NCBI GenBank assembly: GCA_947176455.1
Contig: CAMWQQ010000047.1
Location: 1 to 9,726, forward strand
Direction: 5' to 3'
DNA: 9,726 nucleotides
Source of the DNA: an uncultured Odoribacter sp.
GTDB taxonomy: Bacteria > Bacteroidota > Bacteroidia > Bacteroidales > Marinifilaceae
The translations under genes were made by a program, and so were the position numbers. This document shows positions 1-7,710 of this stretch, in pieces; within the stretch, counting starts at the first letter, position 1, and the number at the start of each line of letters is the position of its first letter. A model generated the notes under the pieces. The model was not told the DNA's origin. It did not search any database and was given only the letters and a program-made list of their open reading frames with translations.

Positions 1-1
1 G

Positions 2-55
2 GAACACTCCCGCCTGGAGGTAAACATTCCGGTCGAACTGGCGGAACTGAACTGA
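2..55 (+). CDS. C-terminal end of an unidentified converging gene (partial)
   Basis: Frame 2 of the plus strand is open from the window edge and ends in TGA at 53-55, giving a 17-residue tail, EHSRLEVNIPVELAELN. The codons are rich in G or C at the third position (CAC, CGC, CTG, GAG, GTC, GCG), like the coding parts of this window and unlike the AT-rich spacer that follows. The other two plus frames give a low-complexity peptide and an early stop. The gene would converge with the minus-strand operon. The tail is too short to assign a family. A minus-strand gene here is possible but less convincing, so confidence is moderate. Confidence 0.45.
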   Translation, partial: EHSRLEVNIPVELAELN

Positions 56-65
56 AACCGGGTTA

Positions 66-110
66 GTTTGTAAAGTTCATAAAGTTTATAAGGTTTATAA
101 AGTTTGAAGG
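66..110. repeat. Five tandem 9-base units, consensus GTTTATAAA
   Basis: Five consecutive units are visible: GTTTGTAAA, GTTCATAAA, GTTTATAAG, GTTTATAAA and a degenerate GTTTGAAGG. They start 11 bases after the stop codon of the putative converging gene and lie outside any supported coding region. The second unit recurs exactly at 180-188, inside the inverted repeat at 175-210, so both elements seem to derive from one repeat family. The array is short and may vary in copy number between strains. No function is evident. Confidence 0.7.
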
Positions 111-174
111 TATCTTTGGGACAGGGTGCGAGACTTTGTCCTGGTAGTCGTTAATCGTGTGCGCCTCATAAAGC

Positions 175-210
175 GTAAGGTTCATAAAGTATGCACTTTA
201 TGAACCTTAC
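175..210. repeat. Perfect 16-base inverted repeat with a 4-base loop
   Basis: GTAAGGTTCATAAAGT at 175-190 is exactly complementary to ACTTTATGAACCTTAC at 195-210, with loop ATGC. The arms are AT-rich and there is no U-tract on either side, so it is not a classical terminator. It lies between two converging transcription units and could still form a cruciform or RNA hairpin that stabilises 3' ends. The arm contains the 9-mer GTTCATAAA of the nearby tandem array, and TCATAAAG also occurs at 166-173. It may be a small dispersed intergenic repeat. Confidence 0.75.
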
Positions 211-248
211 AAACAAACTACTACTAATTATGTTACTAATTGTCCAAT

Positions 249-284
249 AAAATGAAAGGAGTGTCAAGACATCCCCTTCATTTT
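249..284 (-). terminator. Rho-independent terminator of the SusC/SusD operon
   Basis: On the minus strand, arm AAAATGAAGGGGATGTC (284-268) pairs with GACACTCCTTTCATTTT (265-249). There are 14 Watson-Crick pairs, two G-U wobbles and one mismatch, although the innermost C-G pair would leave only a two-base loop and is probably open. The stem begins 8 bases after the TAA of the PKD-like lipoprotein gene and finishes in TTTTATT. The A-rich entry and U-rich exit fit an intrinsic terminator. The wobbles favour the minus-strand transcript. Read from the plus strand it would form a weaker version, so limited bidirectional use is possible. Confidence 0.72.
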
Positions 285-292
285 ACTTAATT

Positions 293-1906
293 TTAACGTT
301 GCTCTCTATACCGGATATCCGTTATCCTGGCAAAACCAGTATATTCTGCTCGTTTGGTTACCGAATTATTGGCATCTACCGGATAGAAGCCTACTTTTCC
401 GCCATTCACTCCGTCGACGCTGTTATCATAAGAACCCACCATCAATTCAAATTGGCGATTCATAAATTCCTGCGAAGGCGTTTTGCCTACCCAGTTGTTA
501 TTGTGATACAAATTGAATTTCAGCAGGGTCACCTCCTCGTTTGCCCCCAGCTGGATGTTGTTCATTTCGTAAGTCGTATTCGTTCCCAGGTTATGCAGGT
601 ACACTTTGTTGCCAACGGCATAGAACATATAAGGGAACTGGGAATGGAAAGCAAAGGCGGTGGCTTTATCTAAATCGGGAGCGTTCAAATCTTCATATTT
701 AGATTCTTGCACAAACCCCTTTCCGCCCATGTTTATCCCGTACACCACTCGTTTCCCGGTAGCATCTTGCAGTACGGCATATACCAAACCATCCGAGTAC
801 AGGGTACCTTCCATATAGACCAAATCCATACCGGTATTGAAGTCGAATAATTGACCTGCTTCCGGATTAGGAATAGGATACAATATCTGGTTTGCCTCAA
901 TGTCCTTGTCGTTGAAATCCCAGCCTACAAAGCGTTTATTGTCTATGTCATAGAACAAGCCTGCCGTACTATTTGCAGGACAGCGAACCATGCTTATGCC
1001 TACGTATGGGGCGACTCGGTATTCCGGAGCACCTCCACAGACGGAAGTATTGATTGGTGATTCAAAAGCCTGGCTCCAATTTGATACTGAAGCATACAAA
1101 TTTCCTTTATTTGAAATGGCAAAAATGACGCGTGCGGTGGGGGCATTCGTATTGTATGATAATGGCATGTATTCAATGAGGTATTCATCCGGATCGCTTG
1201 GTGGAACCAAAAACTCCGTTGTGTAGATGTTATACATTTCACTGGTTTCAAAGGTTTGTCTGTCCAGTTTGTAAGCACCTTTTTCCGACATAACGTAAAT
1301 GACGTCATTGGGAGCATCCTGCTTTGGGTAGAATCCGATTTTCGTCGCTTTTTGTAGTTCAGGAAGCCCTGAGGAAGCCAACACATCATAAATGGGAACA
1401 ATCCGATCAGCAGAAATTACGGATATCATATCCATTCGCATGCGTTCTTCTGGTCCTTCGTTGCATAACACCATCCAACCTTCGTATATGGTAGAAGTCG
1501 CTTTTACGTCAAAAGTGGCAGAATACTCGACAGCGGTCCGTTTGTCTTTTACTGAAAACCATGCGATATAATTTCCTTGCGGAATTGAAATTATCGTATC
1601 CAGATTCAACGATTTGGACGGATTCAGGTCGATCCATGCTTTATTATACAATGAACCTCCTCCTTTTTTCTCCAGTCGATAAGAGAACTCAAAATTGGGA
1701 TTTCCCTCCGTAAGCTCTCCTTCCAGCGAAGAAGTCACTTTCGGTTGGGCAACAATAGGCTCTATGCCTGGGAGAAATGTAAATGTTTCCGGCAAGTTCT
1801 CTATGCTAATTTCTGCCATCTCGCTATACTTGTAATTCCCCTTGTCGTCATAACATGACATGAAAAAGAGAAGGCAGAGGAGTAAAAGTGTATTTCTTAT
1901 TTTCAT
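293..1906 (-). CDS. PKD-like family lipoprotein with probable beta-propeller body
   Basis: This is a predicted outer-membrane lipoprotein of 537 residues. The signal peptide ends in a lipobox with Cys18 (FFMSC), followed at once by YDDKGNY, the N-terminal signature I associate with the Bacteroidota PKD-like lipoprotein family found beside SusC/SusD pairs. Residues about 20-135 look like an immunoglobulin-type (PKD-like) beta domain. From about 140 to the end, short strand-turn-strand segments recur (about 202-214, 259-273, 316-329, 361-391, 423-437 and 486-510), which suggests a beta-propeller; this fold is my inference. No catalytic motif is seen. The start is well supported: TAAAGGA lies at 1920-1914, seven bases before the ATG, the clearest Shine-Dalgarno site in the operon. 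It is the last gene of the operon, 18 bases after the DUF4843 gene. A role as surface ligand-binding accessory protein, comparable to SusE/SusF, is inferred from position. Confidence 0.82.
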   Translation of the reverse strand: MKIRNTLLLLCLLFFMSCYDDKGNYKYSEMAEISIENLPETFTFLPGIEPIVAQPKVTSSLEGELTEGNPNFEFSYRLEKKGGGSLYNKAWIDLNPSKSLNLDTIISIPQGNYIAWFSVKDKRTAVEYSATFDVKATSTIYEGWMVLCNEGPEERMRMDMISVISADRIVPIYDVLASSGLPELQKATKIGFYPKQDAPNDVIYVMSEKGAYKLDRQTFETSEMYNIYTTEFLVPPSDPDEYLIEYMPLSYNTNAPTARVIFAISNKGNLYASVSNWSQAFESPINTSVCGGAPEYRVAPYVGISMVRCPANSTAGLFYDIDNKRFVGWDFNDKDIEANQILYPIPNPEAGQLFDFNTGMDLVYMEGTLYSDGLVYAVLQDATGKRVVYGINMGGKGFVQESKYEDLNAPDLDKATAFAFHSQFPYMFYAVGNKVYLHNLGTNTTYEMNNIQLGANEEVTLLKFNLYHNNNWVGKTPSQEFMNRQFELMVGSYDNSVDGVNGGKVGFYPVDANNSVTKRAEYTGFARITDIRYREQR

Positions 1907-1913
1907 ATTGCAA

Positions 1914-1920
1914 TCCTTTA
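1914..1920 (-). promoter_or_regulatory. Strong ribosome binding site for the PKD-like lipoprotein gene
   Basis: The minus strand reads TAAAGGA, then seven bases (TTGCAAT), then the ATG at 1906. It lies within the 18-base gap after the DUF4843 gene. The other genes of this locus have AT-rich leaders without a comparable purine site, so this one fixes the start of the last gene and may allow it to be translated independently. Confidence 0.6.
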
Positions 1921-1924
1921 ATGA

Positions 1925-2764
1925 TTATTGATAATTGGAATAATCTACGACGTAATCCGGAGCCAGTTGCATGTAATCGCCATTCAATTCCGTCACCGGA
2001 TTTCCGTCATCCGCCTGCTCCTGCAGATAAGTTCGCACCATTCGAGCGAAGAAAGGGAGTCGTGTGGGTAGTATCTTATGTCCGGAATAACCGGCATATT
2101 TCCAGTCTGTTTCGGTAAGATCACACACTTGATTAACCACCTGATATTTCTTTGGCGTCCATTCCCCGAAATAATTTTTCGCACTATTTTGCCAGAAGGC
2201 GGGTGCATTATATATTTCATCAAATGCGAAAACATAACGAACCCCACTGACTTGTTCTCCTCCCCCGGTATAAAGGTTGTTGCTTCGGTAGGTCTCCAGA
2301 TAACATTTGAAATGTTCGTTTTCCTCCAGACGCAACACGAGTTTTAACGTATCTTCCAATGCCAATAGCCGTTCCGTGCGAAGGAAACGAACCGCTACTT
2401 CCGTTCTGCTTGTTCCAGCTTTGATGACTAAGTCGTCTGGGTCTATTGTGAAATCCACCCCTTCAATAGCTGTCGATTCTTCCCTATCAACCACTAGTCG
2501 GAACGGTCGGTCAACATCAGCCACTTTTCCCAGGGTTAGAACCGGTACGGACTGCACGTAACTTGTATAAGAAGCATGTACTCCAGCAAAAGAAAAATAG
2601 GTGGAATCACCGTAATATTCTGCTGTACTGCCTTGGGTGGATGTTGTCAATTTTTGGAAATAGATTCCTGCATCGTCGCTCTCGAACATCGGAATTTCTT
2701 GTTTGTCGCAACTCCACAACAAAGGGAACGACATGAGCGCAAATAATATGGTTTTTAATTTCAT
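1925..2764 (-). CDS. DUF4843-type lipoprotein
   Basis: This is a 279-residue predicted lipoprotein with a type II signal peptide and lipobox LLWSC (Cys19). Size, position after susD and sequence features match the DUF4843 family of Bacteroidota lipoproteins, whose function is not established. Residues about 86-150 resemble a Calx-beta-like sandwich: AIEGVDF at 99-105, then a segment on the pattern of an IKAG strand, then EDTLKLVLRL at 137-146. The C-terminal part contains FGEWTPKKY at 199-207, a segment I recall as typical of the family. No catalytic residues are apparent. The gene starts 11 bases after the susD stop and ends 18 bases before the PKD-like gene, so it is surely cotranscribed. 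Acidic and polar residues after the Cys (DKQE) are compatible with export to the cell surface. A binding or complex-stabilising role is inferred only from the company it keeps. Confidence 0.82.
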   Translation of the reverse strand: MKLKTILFALMSFPLLWSCDKQEIPMFESDDAGIYFQKLTTSTQGSTAEYYGDSTYFSFAGVHASYTSYVQSVPVLTLGKVADVDRPFRLVVDREESTAIEGVDFTIDPDDLVIKAGTSRTEVAVRFLRTERLLALEDTLKLVLRLEENEHFKCYLETYRSNNLYTGGGEQVSGVRYVFAFDEIYNAPAFWQNSAKNYFGEWTPKKYQVVNQVCDLTETDWKYAGYSGHKILPTRLPFFARMVRTYLQEQADDGNPVTELNGDYMQLAPDYVVDYSNYQ

Positions 2765-2775
2765 AATAGTTGTTT

Positions 2776-4251
2776 TTAACGATTTTCAGTTTCTCCTGTA
2801 GGTAATGGAATGGCGTAATTAAAATAAACAGTGGTATTACCACCATATCCAGAATCAGTGGCTAACAAACCAGACGTGGCTAACCTTTTATGCATAAAAA
2901 ATGTCTGTCCTTCTCCAAAGAATTCACGCGTATATTCGTTTTTCAATCTCGTTTTCAAATTACTTTCGTTTCCGGACAAGGCAGGTAAACCACGTTTTGC
3001 CCGCATTTGATTCAGCCATTCATATCCGTTGGCAAGTTCCGGTTCACATTCCGCTGCGATATAGTACACTTCGCTTAGACGGATTAAAGGCATCAGCACG
3101 GCATAAAAGTATTCCGAATCTTCATTGGACGCAGGTTTGTCAATTTCTTTATACTTTATAAAGATATGTCCTTTTACCCCTACGTTAGTAGCAGATTTCC
3201 AATGCGCTTGATAACGATAATCTTGGCTTTCGTTCTTAAAAAGATAGGCTAACAAGAATTTCACATTCAAATCTTTAGGCTGTAAGAAATTTTTTCCTGC
3301 CGTTTCATCATTGAAATAGTCCATGTAAATATTCGCCCGAGCCTTATTATAGAATCCCATTAAGACCTCGGTAGAGAACACCCGGTCTGGGGTTTTTGTA
3401 TTCGCCAACAAGGTGTTCGGATTCACTGCCGGGAAGTGATTTGTTACATTTTCATCCGTCAGCAATTGGCGGGCTGCCGCCAGCGCGTTCACTTTATCCC
3501 CGGCATACAGATACGCCCGGGCTTTTAATGCCAAAACGGCATAGTAATTGAACCGCAGTTGGCGATAACGCAAATATACATCCTGGTCGTCTTCCAGAGA
3601 AGCCATAGCACCTCCTTCGATTACAGGGTCATTCCCTTCGAGCAACTCTTCCGCAACGTGAATGTCCCGCAAGATGAGGGTCATCACCGTATCAGCGGGC
3701 AATATCGGCAATGCCGACACCTGAGCCGATTCGTTGTAGGGGATGGCATCCGCTGTTGGATTTTTCACGTACACGGGACCGAACAGGCGCAACATGTCCA
3801 GGTGCAGGAAAGCGCGCAACGCCAGCATCTCACCGGTCAACACTTTCTTTTCCTGTTCGTTCAATATGCCGGTACTCGTTTCTAAGTTCTTCAACAACAC
3901 ATTGCAATTTAGGATGGTGGTGTAGGCCGCCGACCAGATATTCGACAAATTCTCCTTGACTGTTTTATCTCCATAACTTTTACTTGTTAAAGCTTTGTGA
4001 TAGTCGTTTGTGGGAGATACTTCATAGTAAAAAGCGAGCATATCCAGCATTTCGTAAGTAAGGCGTTTGCCATAAAGCGATTCGGAGCCTAATCGATTGT
4101 AGATGCCGTTCGCGGCAGTATAAAAACCACCACGCGTGGCAAAAAGTTGTTTCTCGGACTGTTTGTCCTTGGGTTGCACGTCCAGAAAGTCTGAACACCC
4201 GCTTCCCACAAACAGCAACAGACTCAGATAGATAACAATATGTAATTTCAT
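2776..4251 (-). CDS. SusD/RagB-family nutrient-binding outer-membrane lipoprotein
   Basis: The 491-residue product has a lipoprotein signal peptide with lipobox VGSGC (Cys19) followed by SDFLD. SusD/RagB hallmarks are in order: a helical TPR-like N-terminal half with EMLALRAFLHLDMLRLFG at 141-158, the substrate-capping middle region, MPLIRLSEVYYIAAEC at 387-402, the motif EYTREFFGEGQ at 439-449, and the terminal IPLPTGE at 481-487. Length is normal for the family and no frame disruption is seen. In known systems SusD proteins form the lid over the SusC barrel and bind the substrate before import. The gene begins 12 bases after the SusC stop, so the two are translated as a pair. The substrate cannot be read from the sequence. 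Assignment is secure, though the gene name susD would imply starch use and is not applied. Confidence 0.95.
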   Translation of the reverse strand: MKLHIVIYLSLLLFVGSGCSDFLDVQPKDKQSEKQLFATRGGFYTAANGIYNRLGSESLYGKRLTYEMLDMLAFYYEVSPTNDYHKALTSKSYGDKTVKENLSNIWSAAYTTILNCNVLLKNLETSTGILNEQEKKVLTGEMLALRAFLHLDMLRLFGPVYVKNPTADAIPYNESAQVSALPILPADTVMTLILRDIHVAEELLEGNDPVIEGGAMASLEDDQDVYLRYRQLRFNYYAVLALKARAYLYAGDKVNALAAARQLLTDENVTNHFPAVNPNTLLANTKTPDRVFSTEVLMGFYNKARANIYMDYFNDETAGKNFLQPKDLNVKFLLAYLFKNESQDYRYQAHWKSATNVGVKGHIFIKYKEIDKPASNEDSEYFYAVLMPLIRLSEVYYIAAECEPELANGYEWLNQMRAKRGLPALSGNESNLKTRLKNEYTREFFGEGQTFFMHKRLATSGLLATDSGYGGNTTVYFNYAIPLPTGETENR

Positions 4252-4263
4252 ACCACTTGTTTT

Positions 4264-7200
4264 TTAAAAGTTAAACGATAATCCGGCTTCCAGGCTACGG
4301 GCGAAAGGATAGGAGATACCTCTTTCGGACCTGATGGAGGATGCTCTGAAGGCATCACGCATGGAAACGTGGAATTTAAGATTGCTCAGACCGATTTTCC
4401 GAATCCAGCCGTCGTAAAATTCGTAACCCAGGTATATGGACTCCAGCGTGAGCACGTTCTCTTCCTGTACGAACCGGGAAGACATCGGCGTGGACGCCGC
4501 GCTTGCGATGTTTTTGAACCGTACGATATCTCCCGCTTTGTGCCAGCGTTCGTAAAGCGCACGTTTATCCTGGTTCTTGTTCAATTCCTTGCCGGAGATA
4601 TTTTCTACCTTATTGTACAATGCTGAGTTGAACACATTCGCTCCCATTTGGTAACGGAAATTCAAACTGAGCGACAATCCTTTCCAGTTGAGGGAGGTTC
4701 CGATGACGCCTTCGATGTCCGGACGGGTGTTGCCGCAAATGACTTCGTTGTCATACGAGAAATCGTACGTGTAATTTCCGTCTTTGTCGTAAAACAGCTC
4801 TTTGCCGTTAGACGGGTCGATTCCTGCCGATTTCACTGCCCAGATATCGTCCGGGTCTGCTCCGTCATAATAACGTGTCGTGTTGGTGCCCTTTCCGCTT
4901 TTGTTAAACCTTTCCAATTTGTCTCCGATTTTGTCGATTCGGTTTTTCTGTGTGCGCAGGTTGGCGCGTATCATCCAGGAAAGCCGTTTGTCGAAGTTCT
5001 GAATGACATAATAAGAAGCGGAAGCCGTCAAACCTTGCGAGATCTGCTCTCCGGCATTCGTCATATAGGTAGGCACTCCTGAAGACAACGGCATGCCAAT
5101 CCGTATCAGCAACGGGTCGGTCACTTTGTGGAAATAATCAACCGTGACGCTTAAGCGTTTGTTCAACAAAGTAATGTCGATGCCGACGTTTTTATCCATT
5201 GTCGTTTGCCATTTCAGTTCAGGATTTCCCACTTGATTCAGGAGTGCGCCAAGTCCGAAATAATTCATCGAACCGTATTGGAAAGCATAGGTCAGCAGTG
5301 TTTGAGCCGAGTCGTAATTCTGGTTGCCGGGATTACCGACGGAAGCTCTCAACTTCAACAGGTTAATCCACTCCACGTTGTCCTTGATAAATTTCTCCTT
5401 GTGCAGATTCCAGCCCAAGCCGACCGACCAGGTCGTGTTGTATTTTTTGGAAGTTCCGAATACGGAAGAACCGCTGCTCCGCAAACTGAAATCCAGCAGA
5501 TAACGGTCGTCCAATGAATAGCCGGCATTGAAATAACCGTTCAAGGAGCGGGCGATACTCTCATAAAATGTGGGAGTTCCGTATTCCGGATATCCGTTGG
5601 AGAACGAAGGATAGGTAAAATCCCCGCTGGGGAAACCCTGTGCCGAATATCCCTGCAACAAGGATTTGCTCGTGTTGAAATTTCCTCCGGCAACCAGATT
5701 GAACCGATGTACTCCGAATACTTTCGCCCACGTTACGCTCAGTTCCCCTTCCGCTTGATTCAGCCGGGTGTTGGTGGAAGTATATTCCCCTTTTTTCAAT
5801 ACGTCTTTATCTTCAAAACGTGTGTCTTCCGGAGAATAAAACACCTCCGTGTCGTTGTTGCCATAGGTGATTCCCAAACGGGCACGTACCCGCCAGTCTG
5901 ACGTCGGGAAATATTCCGCCACGAAATAATTGCTCAATGAAACATTCTTGCCTTCGTTGCGGCTGTTCAGACTGGCATTCCACAATGGGTTGGGTGCTTC
6001 GAAATAATCGTTTTTCTCCAACCATTTTTCAACGATGCCGTCTTCGTTGCGCTTCTTGTAATAGGGATTTGCTTCCGCATAAGACTGAAAGGGGACAATG
6101 GGGTTCTCCATGTTCGTCATGCTAACCGAGAACTTGTTGGAGAATTGAAATTTTTCCATTCGATAAATTAGGTCGATGTTGCCGTTGATGATTTCACGCA
6201 AAGACTCCTTCATCACTCCGGAAACACCATTGTATCCGGCACCCAGACCGAAGAGGAAACGTCCTTCACCGCCTTGTACGTACAGGGAATGTTTTTGATT
6301 CACCCCCGTGCGCAACGGTTCTGCCAGCCAGTAGGTGTCTATTCCGCTTTCTATTCCCTCCAATTTCTGGTTATACAATGTGGTATATTCTACATCTTTT
6401 TCCGCCGTCCAATCGGCAGGAGTATATCTTCCCGCCAATCTTTCAAATTCCAGTTTCTCTCTTGCATTCATCAGATTGTAACTGGTCAGGTCCGGCATGG
6501 AAAGGTTGAGATTTCCGTTGTAGCTTACCTGGAGTTTTCCCGATTTGGGTTTCACTGTTTCCACCACGACCACTCCATTGGCGGCTTTCGAACCGTAAAT
6601 GGCGGTGGAAGCCGCATCCTTTAATATCGTAATGGATTCGATGCGGTTGATGTCCAAGTCATTGATGACCGCCAGTGACGATTCGAATCCGTCCAGGATA
6701 AACAAGGGCTGGTTGGGGTCGGCGTCCAATTCGTCACGCAATCCCAGCATACTTGATTTTCCCCGGATTTCCATGTTGGGCAGACGGTTGGGGTCTGAAC
6801 CGAACTGGTTGTCTTCGATAAGCGCAAAAGAGGGGTCGAGCGTTTTCAAACTTTGCAGGACGTTCTGCGAACCCATGGTCTTCAATTCCGTAGCCGTGTA
6901 GGTAGAAGCCGAACCCGTGAAACTTTCCTTTTTCCGGGTAAAGATACCGGTAACCACGACATCTTCCAGCATGACCTTTTCTTCGCGCATCGTAATTTTC
7001 AGTTCTTTCTGGTATTCGCCGGCATTGAACCTGGGAATGGTTACTTGCTGGGTCTCCATACCGATAAAAGAGAACACTAGAACCACCGAGTCTTTCGGCA
7101 GTGCCAATGAAAAATCACCGTTGGCATCCGTAGCGACACCGATTGCCGTGCCTTTAATCAGGACGGCGACGCCCGGCAGGCCTTCCCCCTTCTCGTCCGT

Positions 7201-7602
7201 CACTTTTCCCGTGATTTTGAATTCCTGCCTTTTCTCCGGCGTTTGGCTTTGCGCCTTAATCAGAATAATGCCTCTTTCCAGCAAATCCCACGAAAATCCT
7301 TTGCTCAGAAGCAGTTCATCCAACACATCGTTGATGGGGGCATCCTTTACGTCCACGCTCATCTTCCCCAGATTTTTGCATTGCTCTTCGTTGTACACGA
7401 AATCAAATGCCGTTTGCCGTTTGATTTCCCGGAACACCTGCTCTACGGAAACATCCTTGAGGTTCAAGGACACTTTCTTTTGTGCCGATGCTCCGATGGC
7501 CGTCACTTGTAACACACAGACCAGGAGCAAGGTGAACACTCCCCCTAAAATCTTCCTATTCCGGTAAATCGGAAAAAGAAACAGATACCATTTTTTTTTC
7601 AT
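4264..7602 (-). CDS. SusC/RagA-type TonB-dependent transporter with STN signalling domain
   Basis: This 1112-residue outer-membrane transporter has a signal peptide to about residue 41 (ending GASAQ). It is followed by an STN domain at about 45-115, a carboxypeptidase-regulatory-like beta domain at about 128-210 (TGKVTDEKGEGLPGV at 131-145), a TonB-box-like EDVVVTG at 213-219, and a plug at about 222-350. The SusC signature region comprises LFILDGFE at 300-307 and ILKDAASTAIYGSKAANGV at 326-344. The rest is the 22-strand barrel, which ends in SLEAGLSFNF with the terminal Phe expected for BAM recognition. TonB/ExbB energy would drive uptake of ligand captured with the SusD partner. The STN domain is the element that contacts FecR-type anti-sigma factors in FecA-like transducers, which agrees with the sigma and FecR genes just upstream. 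Codons 2-4 are an unbroken run of nine A. No truncation is seen. Confidence 0.95.
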   Translation of the reverse strand: MKKKWYLFLFPIYRNRKILGGVFTLLLVCVLQVTAIGASAQKKVSLNLKDVSVEQVFREIKRQTAFDFVYNEEQCKNLGKMSVDVKDAPINDVLDELLLSKGFSWDLLERGIILIKAQSQTPEKRQEFKITGKVTDEKGEGLPGVAVLIKGTAIGVATDANGDFSLALPKDSVVLVFSFIGMETQQVTIPRFNAGEYQKELKITMREEKVMLEDVVVTGIFTRKKESFTGSASTYTATELKTMGSQNVLQSLKTLDPSFALIEDNQFGSDPNRLPNMEIRGKSSMLGLRDELDADPNQPLFILDGFESSLAVINDLDINRIESITILKDAASTAIYGSKAANGVVVVETVKPKSGKLQVSYNGNLNLSMPDLTSYNLMNAREKLEFERLAGRYTPADWTAEKDVEYTTLYNQKLEGIESGIDTYWLAEPLRTGVNQKHSLYVQGGEGRFLFGLGAGYNGVSGVMKESLREIINGNIDLIYRMEKFQFSNKFSVSMTNMENPIVPFQSYAEANPYYKKRNEDGIVEKWLEKNDYFEAPNPLWNASLNSRNEGKNVSLSNYFVAEYFPTSDWRVRARLGITYGNNDTEVFYSPEDTRFEDKDVLKKGEYTSTNTRLNQAEGELSVTWAKVFGVHRFNLVAGGNFNTSKSLLQGYSAQGFPSGDFTYPSFSNGYPEYGTPTFYESIARSLNGYFNAGYSLDDRYLLDFSLRSSGSSVFGTSKKYNTTWSVGLGWNLHKEKFIKDNVEWINLLKLRASVGNPGNQNYDSAQTLLTYAFQYGSMNYFGLGALLNQVGNPELKWQTTMDKNVGIDITLLNKRLSVTVDYFHKVTDPLLIRIGMPLSSGVPTYMTNAGEQISQGLTASASYYVIQNFDKRLSWMIRANLRTQKNRIDKIGDKLERFNKSGKGTNTTRYYDGADPDDIWAVKSAGIDPSNGKELFYDKDGNYTYDFSYDNEVICGNTRPDIEGVIGTSLNWKGLSLSLNFRYQMGANVFNSALYNKVENISGKELNKNQDKRALYERWHKAGDIVRFKNIASAASTPMSSRFVQEENVLTLESIYLGYEFYDGWIRKIGLSNLKFHVSMRDAFRASSIRSERGISYPFARSLEAGLSFNF

Positions 7603-7635
7603 AATTTTGAATGATTTTGATTGATTAATTCTCTA

Positions 7636-7663
7636 TCCATGGGCAATTCCCGTTGCACATGGA
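7636..7663. other. Stem-loop in the SusC leader, proximal
   Basis: TCCATG (7636-7641) pairs with CATGGA (7658-7663), and inside that GCAA (7643-7646) pairs with TTGC (7653-7656), leaving one mismatch and the loop TTCCCG. On the minus strand it lies about 35-60 bases before the SusC ATG. There is no U-tract after it, so a terminator is unlikely. It could be an operator dyad or an mRNA leader structure. Confidence 0.5.
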
Positions 7664-7671
7664 AGAGAGTG

Positions 7672-7700
7672 GAACGGAGGGTGTCCCGCACCTTCCGTTC
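7672..7700. other. Stem-loop just after the fecR-like gene
   Basis: GAACGGAGGGTG (7672-7683) pairs with CACCTTCCGTTC (7689-7700) over 12 positions with one non-Watson-Crick pair and a five-base loop. It starts 10 bases after the anti-sigma stop codon on the minus strand. The stem is GC-rich and stable, but the following bases (CACTCTCTTCC) are not a run of U, so it is at best a weak terminator. It may separate the regulatory genes from the transporter operon by attenuation or by protecting a processed 3' end. Confidence 0.5.
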
Positions 7701-7710
7701 GTTTGTTTAT

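Noticed and set aside
66..110. CRISPR array
   Set aside because: Units are 9 bases long and directly adjacent, with no unique spacers and no cas genes nearby.
1000..1401. 133-codon minus-strand open frame overlapping the PKD-like lipoprotein gene
   Set aside because: It is an alternative frame inside a longer gene that has a signal peptide, lipobox and ribosome binding site.
4648..5082. 144-codon plus-strand open frame opposite the SusC barrel
   Set aside because: It is a shadow of the SusC reading frame. The composition is not protein-like and no family was recognised.
6917..7567. 216-codon open frame on the plus strand opposite the 5' end of the SusC gene
   Set aside because: It lies wholly antisense to the well-supported signal peptide, STN and beta domains. 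Its translation is serine/threonine-rich with no recognisable domain, typical of an antisense shadow.
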